Assembly (NCBI GenBank): GCA_029781115.1
Contig: JAKOXG010000005.1
Span: 1-64,000, forward strand
DNA from: Candidatus Cloacimonadota bacterium
Lineage (GTDB): Bacteria; Cloacimonadota; Cloacimonadia; Cloacimonadales; Cloacimonadaceae
Length of the DNA: 64,000 bases
Direction: 5' to 3'
The notes under the pieces are model-generated. The model was not told the DNA's origin. It worked only from the letters and a program-made list of their open reading frames with translations, and ran no database searches. Made by a program: the position numbers and the translations under genes. Positions 42,501 to 49,931 of this stretch are shown here, one piece after another (the stretch's first letter is position 1; the number at the start of each line of letters is the position of its first letter).

Positions 42501-44475
42501 TATGGTGGTTGGGCCGGAAGTCGCTCCCCTCCCGCCTGATGCGCCCGTCCTCATCTCTCCTGCGAATAATGCCAGCGGCGTGGCTGCCAATCCCACCTTC
42601 GCTTGGGATGATGCCATAACTGGCGGCAGGCCGGCATCTTACAAAATCTTCTGTGATGCCAACAACCCGCCCACCACGCAGATCGGCACCAGCACAACCT
42701 GCAGCTTCACCTCGCCGATTAACTACCCCTACGACAGCACTTTCTATTGGACGGTAACAGCTGCGAATGATCTGGGAGAAAGTGAGCCCGCCACGCCCTT
42801 CAGCTTTACCACCCGCATCGATCCTATCATTTATGACCTGCCCTGGCTGGAGGATTTTACCGCCACCGCCTTCCCGCCTGAGGATTGGGCTCGCTACACG
42901 GGCTTGTATCCCACAGAAACCCTCACCCCATACACAGGTGGATGGACGAGAAGAAACTTTGACGGCAATCCTGCCGCCAGCCTCAATATCTATAGCACTC
43001 CGGTCAGGTATTGGTTAGTCACGCCGCCCATTTCTATTCCGGCTGGAGCTTACCGGCTGAGCTTCGATCTGGCTCTCACTCAACGCAACAACTCAAATCC
43101 GGTTGATCCGACCCTGCAACAAGATGACAGGTTCATTGTCTTTATCGCCGATAACCCCACCATGGTTGACGCCACGCCCCTGAGAGAGTGGAACAACACC
43201 GGCTCTCCTCATGTGTATAACACTATCTCGCACACGGGCACAAAGCAGTATTTAGACCTCAGCAGCCACAGCGGTGTCAAATACATCGCCTTCTACGGTG
43301 AATCAACCGTCTCCGGAGGAGGAGGCAGCGTCTACGTGGACAATGTCTTGGTAGGTGAAACGCCTGCTACAGCCATTTTTGCCTATACACCTGAGGCAAT
43401 TGATTTTGGCCAGGTGGCCTACAACACTCCCAGCGAAGCGGTGAATGTAACAGTCACAAACACCGGCTCAGGTGTCATCAATCTCAGCGCATCTGACATC
43501 AGTATTATTGGCACCAATGCAGCTGATTTTGCCTTTGCCGCCAGCAACCTGCCGGCAAGTTTGGCCATGGGCGAATCCGTGAGCATCCCCGTGAACGTGC
43601 AAAGCAGCACCGAAGGCAACATATCCGCCACCCTGCGTTTAGCTTACAACGCTGAAAACTACGACGTGGCGCTGAGTGCCTTTGTGCTGCTGGAAGGAAT
43701 GGCAGTGGTGGGCAACGGAACGAGCTACAATAATCACTATACCAATCCATCGGTCTATGGTAGTTACCACAGATATGGCCGTGAGCAATACATCTTGACT
43801 GCCGCTGAATTGACCGCAGCAGGTGTGCAACCCGGCCTGATCAACTCCATCGGCTTCAACGTCTTTGCTCCCAACGACTGCGCAGACCTTGCCAACTTCA
43901 GCATCAGCATACGCGCCATCAGCGACACGGAATTTGGGAACTCCAGCTTCTTTACCGGTCTTACCCAAGTGTATGCTGTAGACACCTACACCCCCGTATC
44001 CGGTTGGAATCAGCACGTCCTCACCACACCTTTCACCTGGAACGGCTCCTCAAACCTCGTGATCCAGACCAGCTTCGGCAGGTCAGCTTCTTATACGCAA
44101 AACGCCAGTGTCTATTACACCGATACTTCGCCCGCAAAGCGAACCTTGTTCTACCGTCATGACACCACTGCCTGGGATACGGTGGGCACAGGAACGTTAA
44201 GCTATAATCGCCCTAATATAGCGCTTCTCATGGATACCGAATCCAGTGTTCTGATTCCACCTGTGGTGCAGGCGTCTATCTCTGGCTCGAATGTGGTCTT
44301 GGAGTGGGAGCCGGTATTTGGTGCTACCAGCTATCTGGTCTACGCCTCGGATGATCCCTGTAACTTTGGCTCTGATCCCATAACCACCGTTACCACCAAT
44401 AGCTGCACCCTGCCCGCAACAGCAGCCATGCGCTTCTTCAGGGTAGTCAGCAGTAACGAACTCTTTGGTGAATAA
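39565..44475 (+). CDS. Giant secreted repeat protein lacking a C-terminal sorting domain
   Basis: A 1636-residue exported protein. The start at 39565 is chosen over an upstream in-frame ATG (39418) because AGGAG lies 9 nt before it and the signal peptide MKSRFAFILLLALMLSVFSIGNAA begins there. The first module (about 25-200; SYTQQIYTQEQ, LGHTQKDTF, NNIDNLVLAVDENTP) matches module 1 of the 1825-residue protein. After it come fn3-like domains, at least three choice-of-anchor-D-like domains (VFTHTPDAIGFGS, IFAYTPEAIDFGQ), choice-of-anchor-J-like jelly rolls (EDFTATAFPPEDWARY, ESFEDTEFPPPEW), and a final fn3-like domain ending in ELFGE. The NPFNP sorting domain is absent, so it may be released, or anchored differently. 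No neighbour shares its transcript. Confidence 0.87.
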   Translation: MKSRFAFILLLALMLSVFSIGNAATVQIGSGSGSTGYLPLSGSYAYSYTQQIYTQEQVNCAGTITKIRFYYVSGTIDNNKDLTIYLGHTQKDTFSSTGDWVVYSDLTQVFSGDVSSLMPASTYAWMEITLSTPFAYNNIDNLVLAVDENTPDSGNMSWGAFTSGSSTGIYYRDNTTNPDPSNPPYANGRTNIINRIQLEITATAAPLAPTLVSPADGAYAFDTHSLSWASTVGSAGVTGYDVYLDGNLVSSNQTETSYPLSPTKGLGQHTWYVVARNELGASPASETRTFELVEPVFIGNQSYLRQTPFNAYNSYGRSLALYTSAQIGQVGQISGLGWYVYTPGHASIPYKVYIKPTTAEEVAPMTWNAFTAEATLVKEGSYSFDRQGWHTLTLDTPFTFSGDNLLIGVEANFGGNGAGSGGYPSFYHSSCSAGLHQYWHSNSAPPTGDGTPITYLPNLAVIMAPVAAEPSFVLSPTEWNYGPTIITITSSRTFSVGNVGDGTLNITGISPISDGFFTLVDAPEFPVALTFGQTASFTINYTPTAVGNHSGTFTISHADSTADLTVSGECFDPTIHNYPYTEGFETGQAHDTPVQNWLQILDNGKTNYWMANSGYSDQNRSPRSGEFNAFLKWDSNAWLIKPFQMQADQSYDVEVWARQSVSTPAYAKLALYYGTEGSIAAMTNTIVAQTGIVSGDYQKLKGSFTPAESGVYWIGIHGLTSNSTWYISIDDLSVQHTPVNPVFTHTPDAIGFGSIYANTTTEYQDITVTNTAGGTLNLTAADISITGPGAAMFEIDPTGLPLALTADQSGVIPVRYNPTVTGKHNATLQMAFAGTNHEVALSGRAVDENALFESFEDTEFPPPEWHGNWSRNTSQAQHGSASAYKYGHYLNQYVLSTPMLIIEDDSMLDFWACCANSAGILQVVYSSDRTNWIQIGANITFAESNTWYYHEIDLSFLSGTNYYLGLRTGLVSYCAYYVDMVVGPEVAPLPPDAPVLISPANNASGVAANPTFAWDDAITGGRPASYKIFCDANNPPTTQIGTSTTCSFTSPINYPYDSTFYWTVTAANDLGESEPATPFSFTTRIDPIIYDLPWLEDFTATAFPPEDWARYTGLYPTETLTPYTGGWTRRNFDGNPAASLNIYSTPVRYWLVTPPISIPAGAYRLSFDLALTQRNNSNPVDPTLQQDDRFIVFIADNPTMVDATPLREWNNTGSPHVYNTISHTGTKQYLDLSSHSGVKYIAFYGESTVSGGGGSVYVDNVLVGETPATAIFAYTPEAIDFGQVAYNTPSEAVNVTVTNTGSGVINLSASDISIIGTNAADFAFAASNLPASLAMGESVSIPVNVQSSTEGNISATLRLAYNAENYDVALSAFVLLEGMAVVGNGTSYNNHYTNPSVYGSYHRYGREQYILTAAELTAAGVQPGLINSIGFNVFAPNDCADLANFSISIRAISDTEFGNSSFFTGLTQVYAVDTYTPVSGWNQHVLTTPFTWNGSSNLVIQTSFGRSASYTQNASVYYTDTSPAKRTLFYRHDTTAWDTVGTGTLSYNRPNIALLMDTESSVLIPPVVQASISGSNVVLEWEPVFGATSYLVYASDDPCNFGSDPITTVTTNSCTLPATAAMRFFRVVSSNELFGE

Positions 44476-44505
44476 AGAAAACTCTCTCTCCTCACATCAG
44501 ATAAG

Positions 44506-44537
44506 CCCGCATGTCCTCCCCGGATGTGCGGGTTTTT
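44506..44537 (+). terminator. Rho-independent terminator of the 1636-residue gene
   Basis: An 11-bp stem, CCCGCATGTCC with GGATGTGCGGG (two G-T pairs), followed by TTTTT, 31 bp after the stop. Confidence 0.85.
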
Positions 44538-44676
44538 CGTACGGGCGGTCGTGTAGGGTCGCTCGCCGAAGCGACCAAACAAGCGCAGCTTGTTCCCGCT
44601 CCAAAACCATCCGGATCCCAAACAAAAGCACGCGCACCCCAGAAACTTGCGCAGCGACTAACAACTAACAACTGTC
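44538..44676. repeat. Partial palindromic modules and CTAACAA heptamers
   Basis: Contains GTACGGGCGGTCG and GGTCGCTCGCCGAAGCGACC (about 44557-44576), related to the hairpin modules at 829-962 and 53080-53180. They are followed at 44657-44674 by a short array of CTAACAA heptamers. Confidence 0.5.
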
Positions 44677-44682
44677 AAATCG

Positions 44683-45255
44683 TTAGTGCGAATTGACCAC
44701 AATCTCCTCTTTCCTAAGCCTTCTCTCGCTACCGGAAAACACGTTCAATGCCTTGCTATAGAGCGTTTTGTCGTCTTTGGGATAGCCAAAGGGTGACATC
44801 GCCACGATGCGGTAGCTCTTTGGCAAATTCAGATATTTAGCCAGTTTCTCTTCGTTGAAGGCGGCCAGCCAGCAGGAGCCCACGCCGTGTGCCCAGGCGG
44901 CCAATATCATCTGATGAAAGGAGATAGCCACATCCACCAGATAGTAGTCCTGCTGATTCAGCCTCACGCTTTTCTTCGCTTCGGCGCAGGCAATCACCAG
45001 GCAGGGAGCGTCCTTGATGAAGTAGTTGGAAAGGCCGATCAAGCCTGTGTGTTTGACTAACTCTTTGATCTTTTCCGGCTCGGTGATGATCACATACCGC
45101 CAGGGTTGCCGGTTTTGGGCAGAGGGGGCCAAGCGGGCGGCTTCGATCATGTCGTCGATCACTTCCTGTGGAAGAGGATCGGGCAGGAAGTCACGCACGC
45201 TGTAACGCTTTTTGATAAGTTCAATGGTATCTTTCATGGGTTCAATTCTTTTCAT
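44683..45255 (-). CDS. Nitroreductase-family flavoprotein
   Basis: A 190-residue FMN-dependent nitroreductase-family protein that would use NAD(P)H to reduce an unknown acceptor. Seen are the FMN-binding N-terminus RYSVRDFLPDPLP, the ARLAPSAQNRQPWRYVII motif (about 40-57), a central helix DVAISFHQMILAAWAHGVGSCW and the C-terminal GYPK. The length is normal for the short subfamily. An alternative start at 45237 (MKDTIE) would give 184 residues; neither start has a strong ribosome-binding site. A sigma-54-like motif lies 28 nt upstream. It is convergent with the 1636-residue gene and co-directional with the pyruvate oxidoreductase gene, from which a terminator separates it. Confidence 0.88.
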   Translation of the reverse strand: MKRIEPMKDTIELIKKRYSVRDFLPDPLPQEVIDDMIEAARLAPSAQNRQPWRYVIITEPEKIKELVKHTGLIGLSNYFIKDAPCLVIACAEAKKSVRLNQQDYYLVDVAISFHQMILAAWAHGVGSCWLAAFNEEKLAKYLNLPKSYRIVAMSPFGYPKDDKTLYSKALNVFSGSERRLRKEEIVVNSH

Positions 45256-45283
45256 CTGTGCAGGTTAGTCAATAGAAAAGAAA

Positions 45284-45299
45284 TGCAAAAAAAGTGCCG
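45284..45299 (-). promoter_or_regulatory. Possible sigma-54-type promoter of the nitroreductase gene
   Basis: Minus strand CGGCACTTTTTTTGCA, GG-N10-GC with the CAC and TTGCA of the RpoN consensus. It sits on the terminator of the preceding gene, whose T-tract accounts for much of the match, so chance is a real possibility. Confidence 0.3.
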
Positions 45300-45328
45300 C
45301 TCCAGGACTTAAGTAGCCCCGAAGCGGC
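45287..45328 (-). terminator. Terminator of the pyruvate oxidoreductase gene
   Basis: Minus strand GCCGCT (45328-45323) pairs with AGCGGC (45301-45296), then A-C and seven T. It lies 23 bp past the stop. Confidence 0.75.
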
Positions 45329-45350
45329 TTTTATCACGGTTTTTTATCTC

Positions 45351-48300
45351 TTATTTATCTGCAAGTTCTTTGTATTGCAGGTATCTTTCCTTGTAAAACA
45401 CCTTGCTGGCGTCTTGGAACTTCTCATAGCGATCCGGGAAGATGGCTTCCAAGCCGGCATAGCGGCGTTCGCCTTTGAGGAATTCGGTCACGGGCTCGGT
45501 GGGCTCTTTGCTATCCAGAGTCAAGGGGTTCTTGCCTTCCAGGGCTCTGAGTGGATTGTAGCGGTAGAGCACCCAATATCCGGTTTCCACAGCCTTTTTC
45601 TGACGGATCTGTGAGTGTGACATATCGATGCCGTGGTTGATGCAGGGAGCGTAGCAGATGACGATTGAGGGGCCGGGATAGGCTTCTGCTTCCTTGATGG
45701 CGTTGATGGCTTGCATCTTGTTGGCGCCCATGGCGATAGCGGCCACATACACATAGCCATAGCTCATCATCATCATGCCCAAGTCCTTCTTGTTGGTGTT
45801 CTTACCTGCTTCTGCAAAGCGGGCAATGGAGCCGAGCGGGGTGCTCTTGGAGGCCTGACCACCGGTGTTGGAATACACTTCGGTGTCCAGCACCAGCACG
45901 TTGATGTTCTTGTTGGAGGCCAGCACGTGGTCCAAGCCACCGTAACCGATGTCATAAGCCCAGCCGTCTCCACCAAAGCACCAGATAGATCTTTCCAAGA
46001 TGTAATCCTGCAGGACGCGGATGCGATCAAGGTGTCCGACACAACCTGCACAGGCGTTCTTGATTGCTTCGGGCAGTAAAGCTTTGATCTTCTCAGCGTT
46101 TTCCCTGGCTGCCTCGTCCACATCGTTCCAGTGCTCCAAAGCGTAGCCAAAGGCTTCTTTCAGAGCGGGATCGATGCCTTTTTCCAGCATCACTTTCATG
46201 TCTTGTTTGAGCACTTTGCGATGGGAATCCACGGCCAAACGCATACCAAATCCATACTCGGCGTTGTCTTCAAAGAGGCTGTTTGCCCAGGCGGGGCCGC
46301 GACCGTCTTTGTTGACTGTATATGGAATGGTGGGGAAGGTTCCACCCCAGATGGAGGTGCAACCGGTGGCGTTGGCGATGATCATGCGGTCGCCAAAGAG
46401 TTGCGTCACCAGCTTGATGTAGGGTGTTTCGCCGCAACCGGCACAGGCGCCTGAGAACTCCAGGAGAGGTTGCTTGAATTGGCTGCCTTTGACGGATTCG
46501 GCTTTGGTGTTGCCCATCACGTCGTAGGGGAGCTTCTCAAAGTATTCGTAGTTGGCCTGTTCGCCTCTTTCCAGCTCCTCTTCGATGGGCATCATTTCGA
46601 GGGCTTGCTTGGGACACTCGTTCACGCAGACTTTACAGCCTTGGCAGTCGTCCACATATACTTGCAGTTTATAGCGATAGCCTTCTGCGCCGATGGCTTT
46701 GAGGGTATTGAAGCTGGCGGGAGCGTCCTTGAGATCCTCTTCCTTGATCAATTTGGGTCTGATCGCAGCGTGAGGACACACGAAGGAGCATTGGTTGCAC
46801 TGGATGCAGAGTTCCGGGTTCCAGCGGGGCACAAAGGGAGACACACGACGCTTTTCCAGCTTGGCGGTGCCGCTCATGGCGTAGCCGTCAATGGTCATCT
46901 GAGAGACCTTGATCTGGTTGCCTTCTTCGCGCATGATGGGCTCGATAACATCTTTGATAAAGCCGGTGGAGCCTTCCGGAACCAGTTGCTTCATGGGAGC
47001 GTGCTCCTCAGGAAGTGTGGCGGGAACATCGACCTGCACCAATGCTTCGCTGGTTTTATCGATGGCGTTGAGGTTCATCTGAACGACCTTCTCGCCTCTG
47101 CGACCGTAGGTCTTGATTGCGGCTTCTTTGATCAGCTTCATCGCTTCTTCGCGGTCCAAAACGCCGGAGATGAGGAAGAATGCAGTCTGCATCACGGTGT
47201 TGATGCGTCCACCCAAGCCTACTTCTTCGGCAATCTTGAGGGCATCGATGTTGTAGAATTTGATCTTCTTGTCGATGATGGTCTTCTGCATGTCGCGGGT
47301 GAGGTTTTGGAAGGCTTCTTCGCGACTCCAGAAGGAGTTGAGCAGGAACACACCGCCTTCTTTGATGCCGCCAAGCAGGTCGAAACGGCCGATGAAGGCT
47401 TGGTTGTGACAAGCCACAAAGTCTTCGCGGGCAACCAGATACTGGCTGTGGATGGGAGCTTTGCCAAAGCGCAGGTGGCTGCGTGTGATGCCGCCGCTCT
47501 TTTTGCTGTCATATTGGAAATAGCCCTGCACGTTCAGGTCGGTATTGTCACCGATGATCTTGATGCTGTTTTTGTTGGCACCCACGGTTCCGTCCGAGCC
47601 CAAGCCCCAGAATTTGAGACTGATCGTGCCTTCAGGAACGGTTTGGATTTCCTCATCCAAAGGCAGGCTGAGGTGGGTGACGTCATCTTCGATACCCACG
47701 GTGAAGCCATGGAAGCCCTTGGCCATCAGGTGCTTGTAAACTGCCAAGACCATGGTGGGGGTAAATTCTTTGCTGGAAAGACCATAGCGACCACCGATGA
47801 TGAAGGTATCCTTGCGGTCCTTCAGGGCAGAAACCACGTCCAGATAGAGGGGTTCGCCGATGGAACCGGGCTCTTTTGTCCTGTCTAAGACTGCGATGTT
47901 CTTTGCGCTCTTGGGAAGCACGTCCAGGAAGTATTTGGTGCTGAAGGGACGGTAGACTCTCACCTTGACCAATCCCAGCTTCATGCCGCGCTTGTCGTTG
48001 AGGTAATTGATTGCCTCTTCGATGGTTTCGCAGCTGCTGCCCATGGAAACGATCACGTGTTCGGCTTCGGGGTGTCCCACATATTCAAAGGGCTTGTAAT
48101 AGCGACCGATCTTGTCGCCCACCTGCTTCATCGTCTCGGCGATGACGTCGGGTGCAGCCTGGTAAAACTTGTTGGTGGTCTCACGTCCTTGGAAATAGAC
48201 GTCCGGAGAGTGCTGACCCACTTTGACGCGGGGCTTCTCAGGGTTGAGGGCGTTGGCGCGGAACTTCTCGACCAGCTTGGGATCGTTGAGCTCGGCCATG

Positions 48301-48872
48301 GTCTCATAGTCAACCACATTGATCTTTTGCAGCTCGTGCGAGGTGCGGAAGCCGTCAAAGAAGACCAGGAAGGGGATGGAGGTCTTCATCGTAGCCAACT
48401 GAGCCACGATACCCAAGTCCATCACTTCCTGCACGCTGTTGCAGGCCAAGAGGGCAAAACCCGTGTTGCGGGCAGCCATCACGTCTGAGTGGTCGCCAAA
48501 AATGGAGAGAGATTGCGCCGCAAGCGAGCGTGCGGTCACATAAAAAACGGTGGGAAGCATCTCACCGGCGATCTTGTGCATATTGGGAAGCATCAACATC
48601 AAGCCTTGAGATGCGGTGAAAGTGGTGGTCACAGCACCGGCAGAAAGAGAACCGTGAACTGCGCCTGCTGCGCCGGCTTCACTCTGAAGCTCGATCACAT
48701 CTACAGTGGTGCCATTGATATTCTTGCGCCCTTCCGCTGCCCAAGCATCGGCGAGCTCTCCCATCCCTGATGAAGGGGTGATGGGGAAAATGGCAGCAAC
48801 GTCTGCAAATGCATAAGCTACGTGTGCTGCTGCGGCATTGCCGTCCATGGTAGTTTTCTTTTGTTTAGCCAT
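45351..48872 (-). CDS. nifJ: Pyruvate:ferredoxin (flavodoxin) oxidoreductase, single-chain
   Basis: A 1173-residue homodimeric-type enzyme that converts pyruvate and CoA to acetyl-CoA, CO2 and reduced ferredoxin, central to anaerobic energy metabolism. Domain I starts MDGNAAAAHVAYAFADVAAIFPITPSS. Two 4Fe-4S motifs lie about residues 688 (CIQCNQCSFVCP) and 742 (CQGCKVCVNECP). The proximal-cluster cysteines are in SGACAGCGETPY, and the thiamine-diphosphate site includes GDGWAYDIG (about 969) and YSNTGGQASKST (about 1002). The length fits the family (about 1170-1200). Ribosome-binding site AAGGAG. Monocistronic between a TTGACA promoter region and a terminator. Confidence 0.97.
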   Translation of the reverse strand: MAKQKKTTMDGNAAAAHVAYAFADVAAIFPITPSSGMGELADAWAAEGRKNINGTTVDVIELQSEAGAAGAVHGSLSAGAVTTTFTASQGLMLMLPNMHKIAGEMLPTVFYVTARSLAAQSLSIFGDHSDVMAARNTGFALLACNSVQEVMDLGIVAQLATMKTSIPFLVFFDGFRTSHELQKINVVDYETMAELNDPKLVEKFRANALNPEKPRVKVGQHSPDVYFQGRETTNKFYQAAPDVIAETMKQVGDKIGRYYKPFEYVGHPEAEHVIVSMGSSCETIEEAINYLNDKRGMKLGLVKVRVYRPFSTKYFLDVLPKSAKNIAVLDRTKEPGSIGEPLYLDVVSALKDRKDTFIIGGRYGLSSKEFTPTMVLAVYKHLMAKGFHGFTVGIEDDVTHLSLPLDEEIQTVPEGTISLKFWGLGSDGTVGANKNSIKIIGDNTDLNVQGYFQYDSKKSGGITRSHLRFGKAPIHSQYLVAREDFVACHNQAFIGRFDLLGGIKEGGVFLLNSFWSREEAFQNLTRDMQKTIIDKKIKFYNIDALKIAEEVGLGGRINTVMQTAFFLISGVLDREEAMKLIKEAAIKTYGRRGEKVVQMNLNAIDKTSEALVQVDVPATLPEEHAPMKQLVPEGSTGFIKDVIEPIMREEGNQIKVSQMTIDGYAMSGTAKLEKRRVSPFVPRWNPELCIQCNQCSFVCPHAAIRPKLIKEEDLKDAPASFNTLKAIGAEGYRYKLQVYVDDCQGCKVCVNECPKQALEMMPIEEELERGEQANYEYFEKLPYDVMGNTKAESVKGSQFKQPLLEFSGACAGCGETPYIKLVTQLFGDRMIIANATGCTSIWGGTFPTIPYTVNKDGRGPAWANSLFEDNAEYGFGMRLAVDSHRKVLKQDMKVMLEKGIDPALKEAFGYALEHWNDVDEAARENAEKIKALLPEAIKNACAGCVGHLDRIRVLQDYILERSIWCFGGDGWAYDIGYGGLDHVLASNKNINVLVLDTEVYSNTGGQASKSTPLGSIARFAEAGKNTNKKDLGMMMMSYGYVYVAAIAMGANKMQAINAIKEAEAYPGPSIVICYAPCINHGIDMSHSQIRQKKAVETGYWVLYRYNPLRALEGKNPLTLDSKEPTEPVTEFLKGERRYAGLEAIFPDRYEKFQDASKVFYKERYLQYKELADK

Positions 48873-48929
48873 GTCTGCTAACTCCTTTTATTCTTTTTTT
48901 ATTGTTATACCAAAAATAGGGTTTGCAGA

Positions 48930-48959
48930 CATGGGAATTTGAAGGGGCTTTTATGTCAA
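48930..48959 (-). promoter_or_regulatory. Putative promoter region of the pyruvate oxidoreductase gene
   Basis: Minus strand TTGACA (48959-48954) followed by TAAAAGCCCC, the same 16 nt as upstream of the 184-residue barrel gene (20.87 kb). The -10 box at 16-17 nt is poor. A second AT-rich stretch with TATAACAAT lies closer to the gene. Confidence 0.4.
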
Positions 48960-49009
48960 GCAAGAAGTTGATAACAGGGGTAGTTGGGGAGAAATCAGAG
49001 GCTATGCTG

Positions 49010-49696
49010 CTATGGGACGGCAAGGCTCTTCCTCTGCCTCCAATCCGGCAGATACTGATCCAGCAAGCCGTAGAAGCGTTCGTTATGCCCTCTTTCCAGC
49101 AGATGCACCAGCTCATGCACCACCACATATTCCAGATATGCGTCGCACTTCTTGGCCAGTTCCAAGCTCAGCCAGATGCGCTTGTCACGCGTGTTGCAGC
49201 TACCCCACTTGGTCTTCATCCGCTTGATATTCCAAGAGTTTGCCTGCACGCCCAACACCCTCTGCCATTTATTCATCAAAGGCTGCACCCTGGCTTTGAG
49301 CCTGACTCGATACCACTCTTGCAGCATCCTGGGCACCTGCTCCGGAGTCCTGCCCGGCTTCAAATACAAGTCTATACGCCCTTCATGGAGATGGATGCGG
49401 TTTGAGCTGGCGTCCGGTATCAGGTTCAAGATGTAGCTTTTACCCTCCAATTGGTGCGTGGAGCCACTCTCGTAGCTGATAGATGCTGCTGGCTTTACCT
49501 TTGCCAATTGCCTCTCGATCCAACTCAGCTTGGACTCCAGGAACCGCCTCACGCGCTCTTCGTCCATGCGCAGCGGCACCGAGACCCGGATCCTTCCCGT
49601 AGCGGGATAGACCGCCAGGTTGATATTCTTGATGCGCTTGCGCTGCAGCTCGATGCTGTGTCCTTGCAGGATGATCGTCTTTTCTTTGCTGTTCAT
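49010..49696 (-). CDS. YgjP-type (DUF45/M48-like) metal-dependent hydrolase
   Basis: A 228-residue cytoplasmic protein of the YgjP family (PF01863). The zinc-binding motif is His194-Glu195-Leu-Val-His198 with a third ligand at His204 (HELVHLLERGHNERF). The upstream WGSC (165-168) is typical of the family. The substrate is not established for the family; a peptidase role is assumed from the motif. The ATG at 49696 is preferred: reading further up would need a TTG at 49732 without a ribosome-binding site. Monocistronic. Confidence 0.85.
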   Translation of the reverse strand: MNSKEKTIILQGHSIELQRKRIKNINLAVYPATGRIRVSVPLRMDEERVRRFLESKLSWIERQLAKVKPAASISYESGSTHQLEGKSYILNLIPDASSNRIHLHEGRIDLYLKPGRTPEQVPRMLQEWYRVRLKARVQPLMNKWQRVLGVQANSWNIKRMKTKWGSCNTRDKRIWLSLELAKKCDAYLEYVVVHELVHLLERGHNERFYGLLDQYLPDWRQRKSLAVP

Positions 49697-49793
49697 GCTT
49701 TCCACGTTTGGAGAGTGCCCTCTTTTTGTCAATAGTGAAGCGTCATGATATTTGCAGAAACCCTTGAAAGTGTCAATTATAGCGAAATAAAGC

Positions 49794-49822
49794 TTGACAG
49801 ATTTCCACAGTCAAAAGACAAT
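49794..49822 (+). promoter_or_regulatory. Putative promoter of the metacaspase fusion gene
   Basis: TTGACA (49794-49799), a 17-nt spacer, GACAAT (49817-49822). It lies about 110 nt before the ATG. Confidence 0.5.
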
Positions 49823-49931
49823 GCCGTTCAATGCTTGACTTTACATAGACGTGTATTGACGAGGAGCTGCAAATGCCCTCCAAAGAACCTTTCAAACAAC
49901 TAACACTCAACCAATAACACATGAGGATAAC

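Noticed and set aside
49864-49878. GG-N10-GC upstream of the metacaspase fusion
   Set aside because: Only the two dinucleotides match; the rest of the RpoN consensus is absent.
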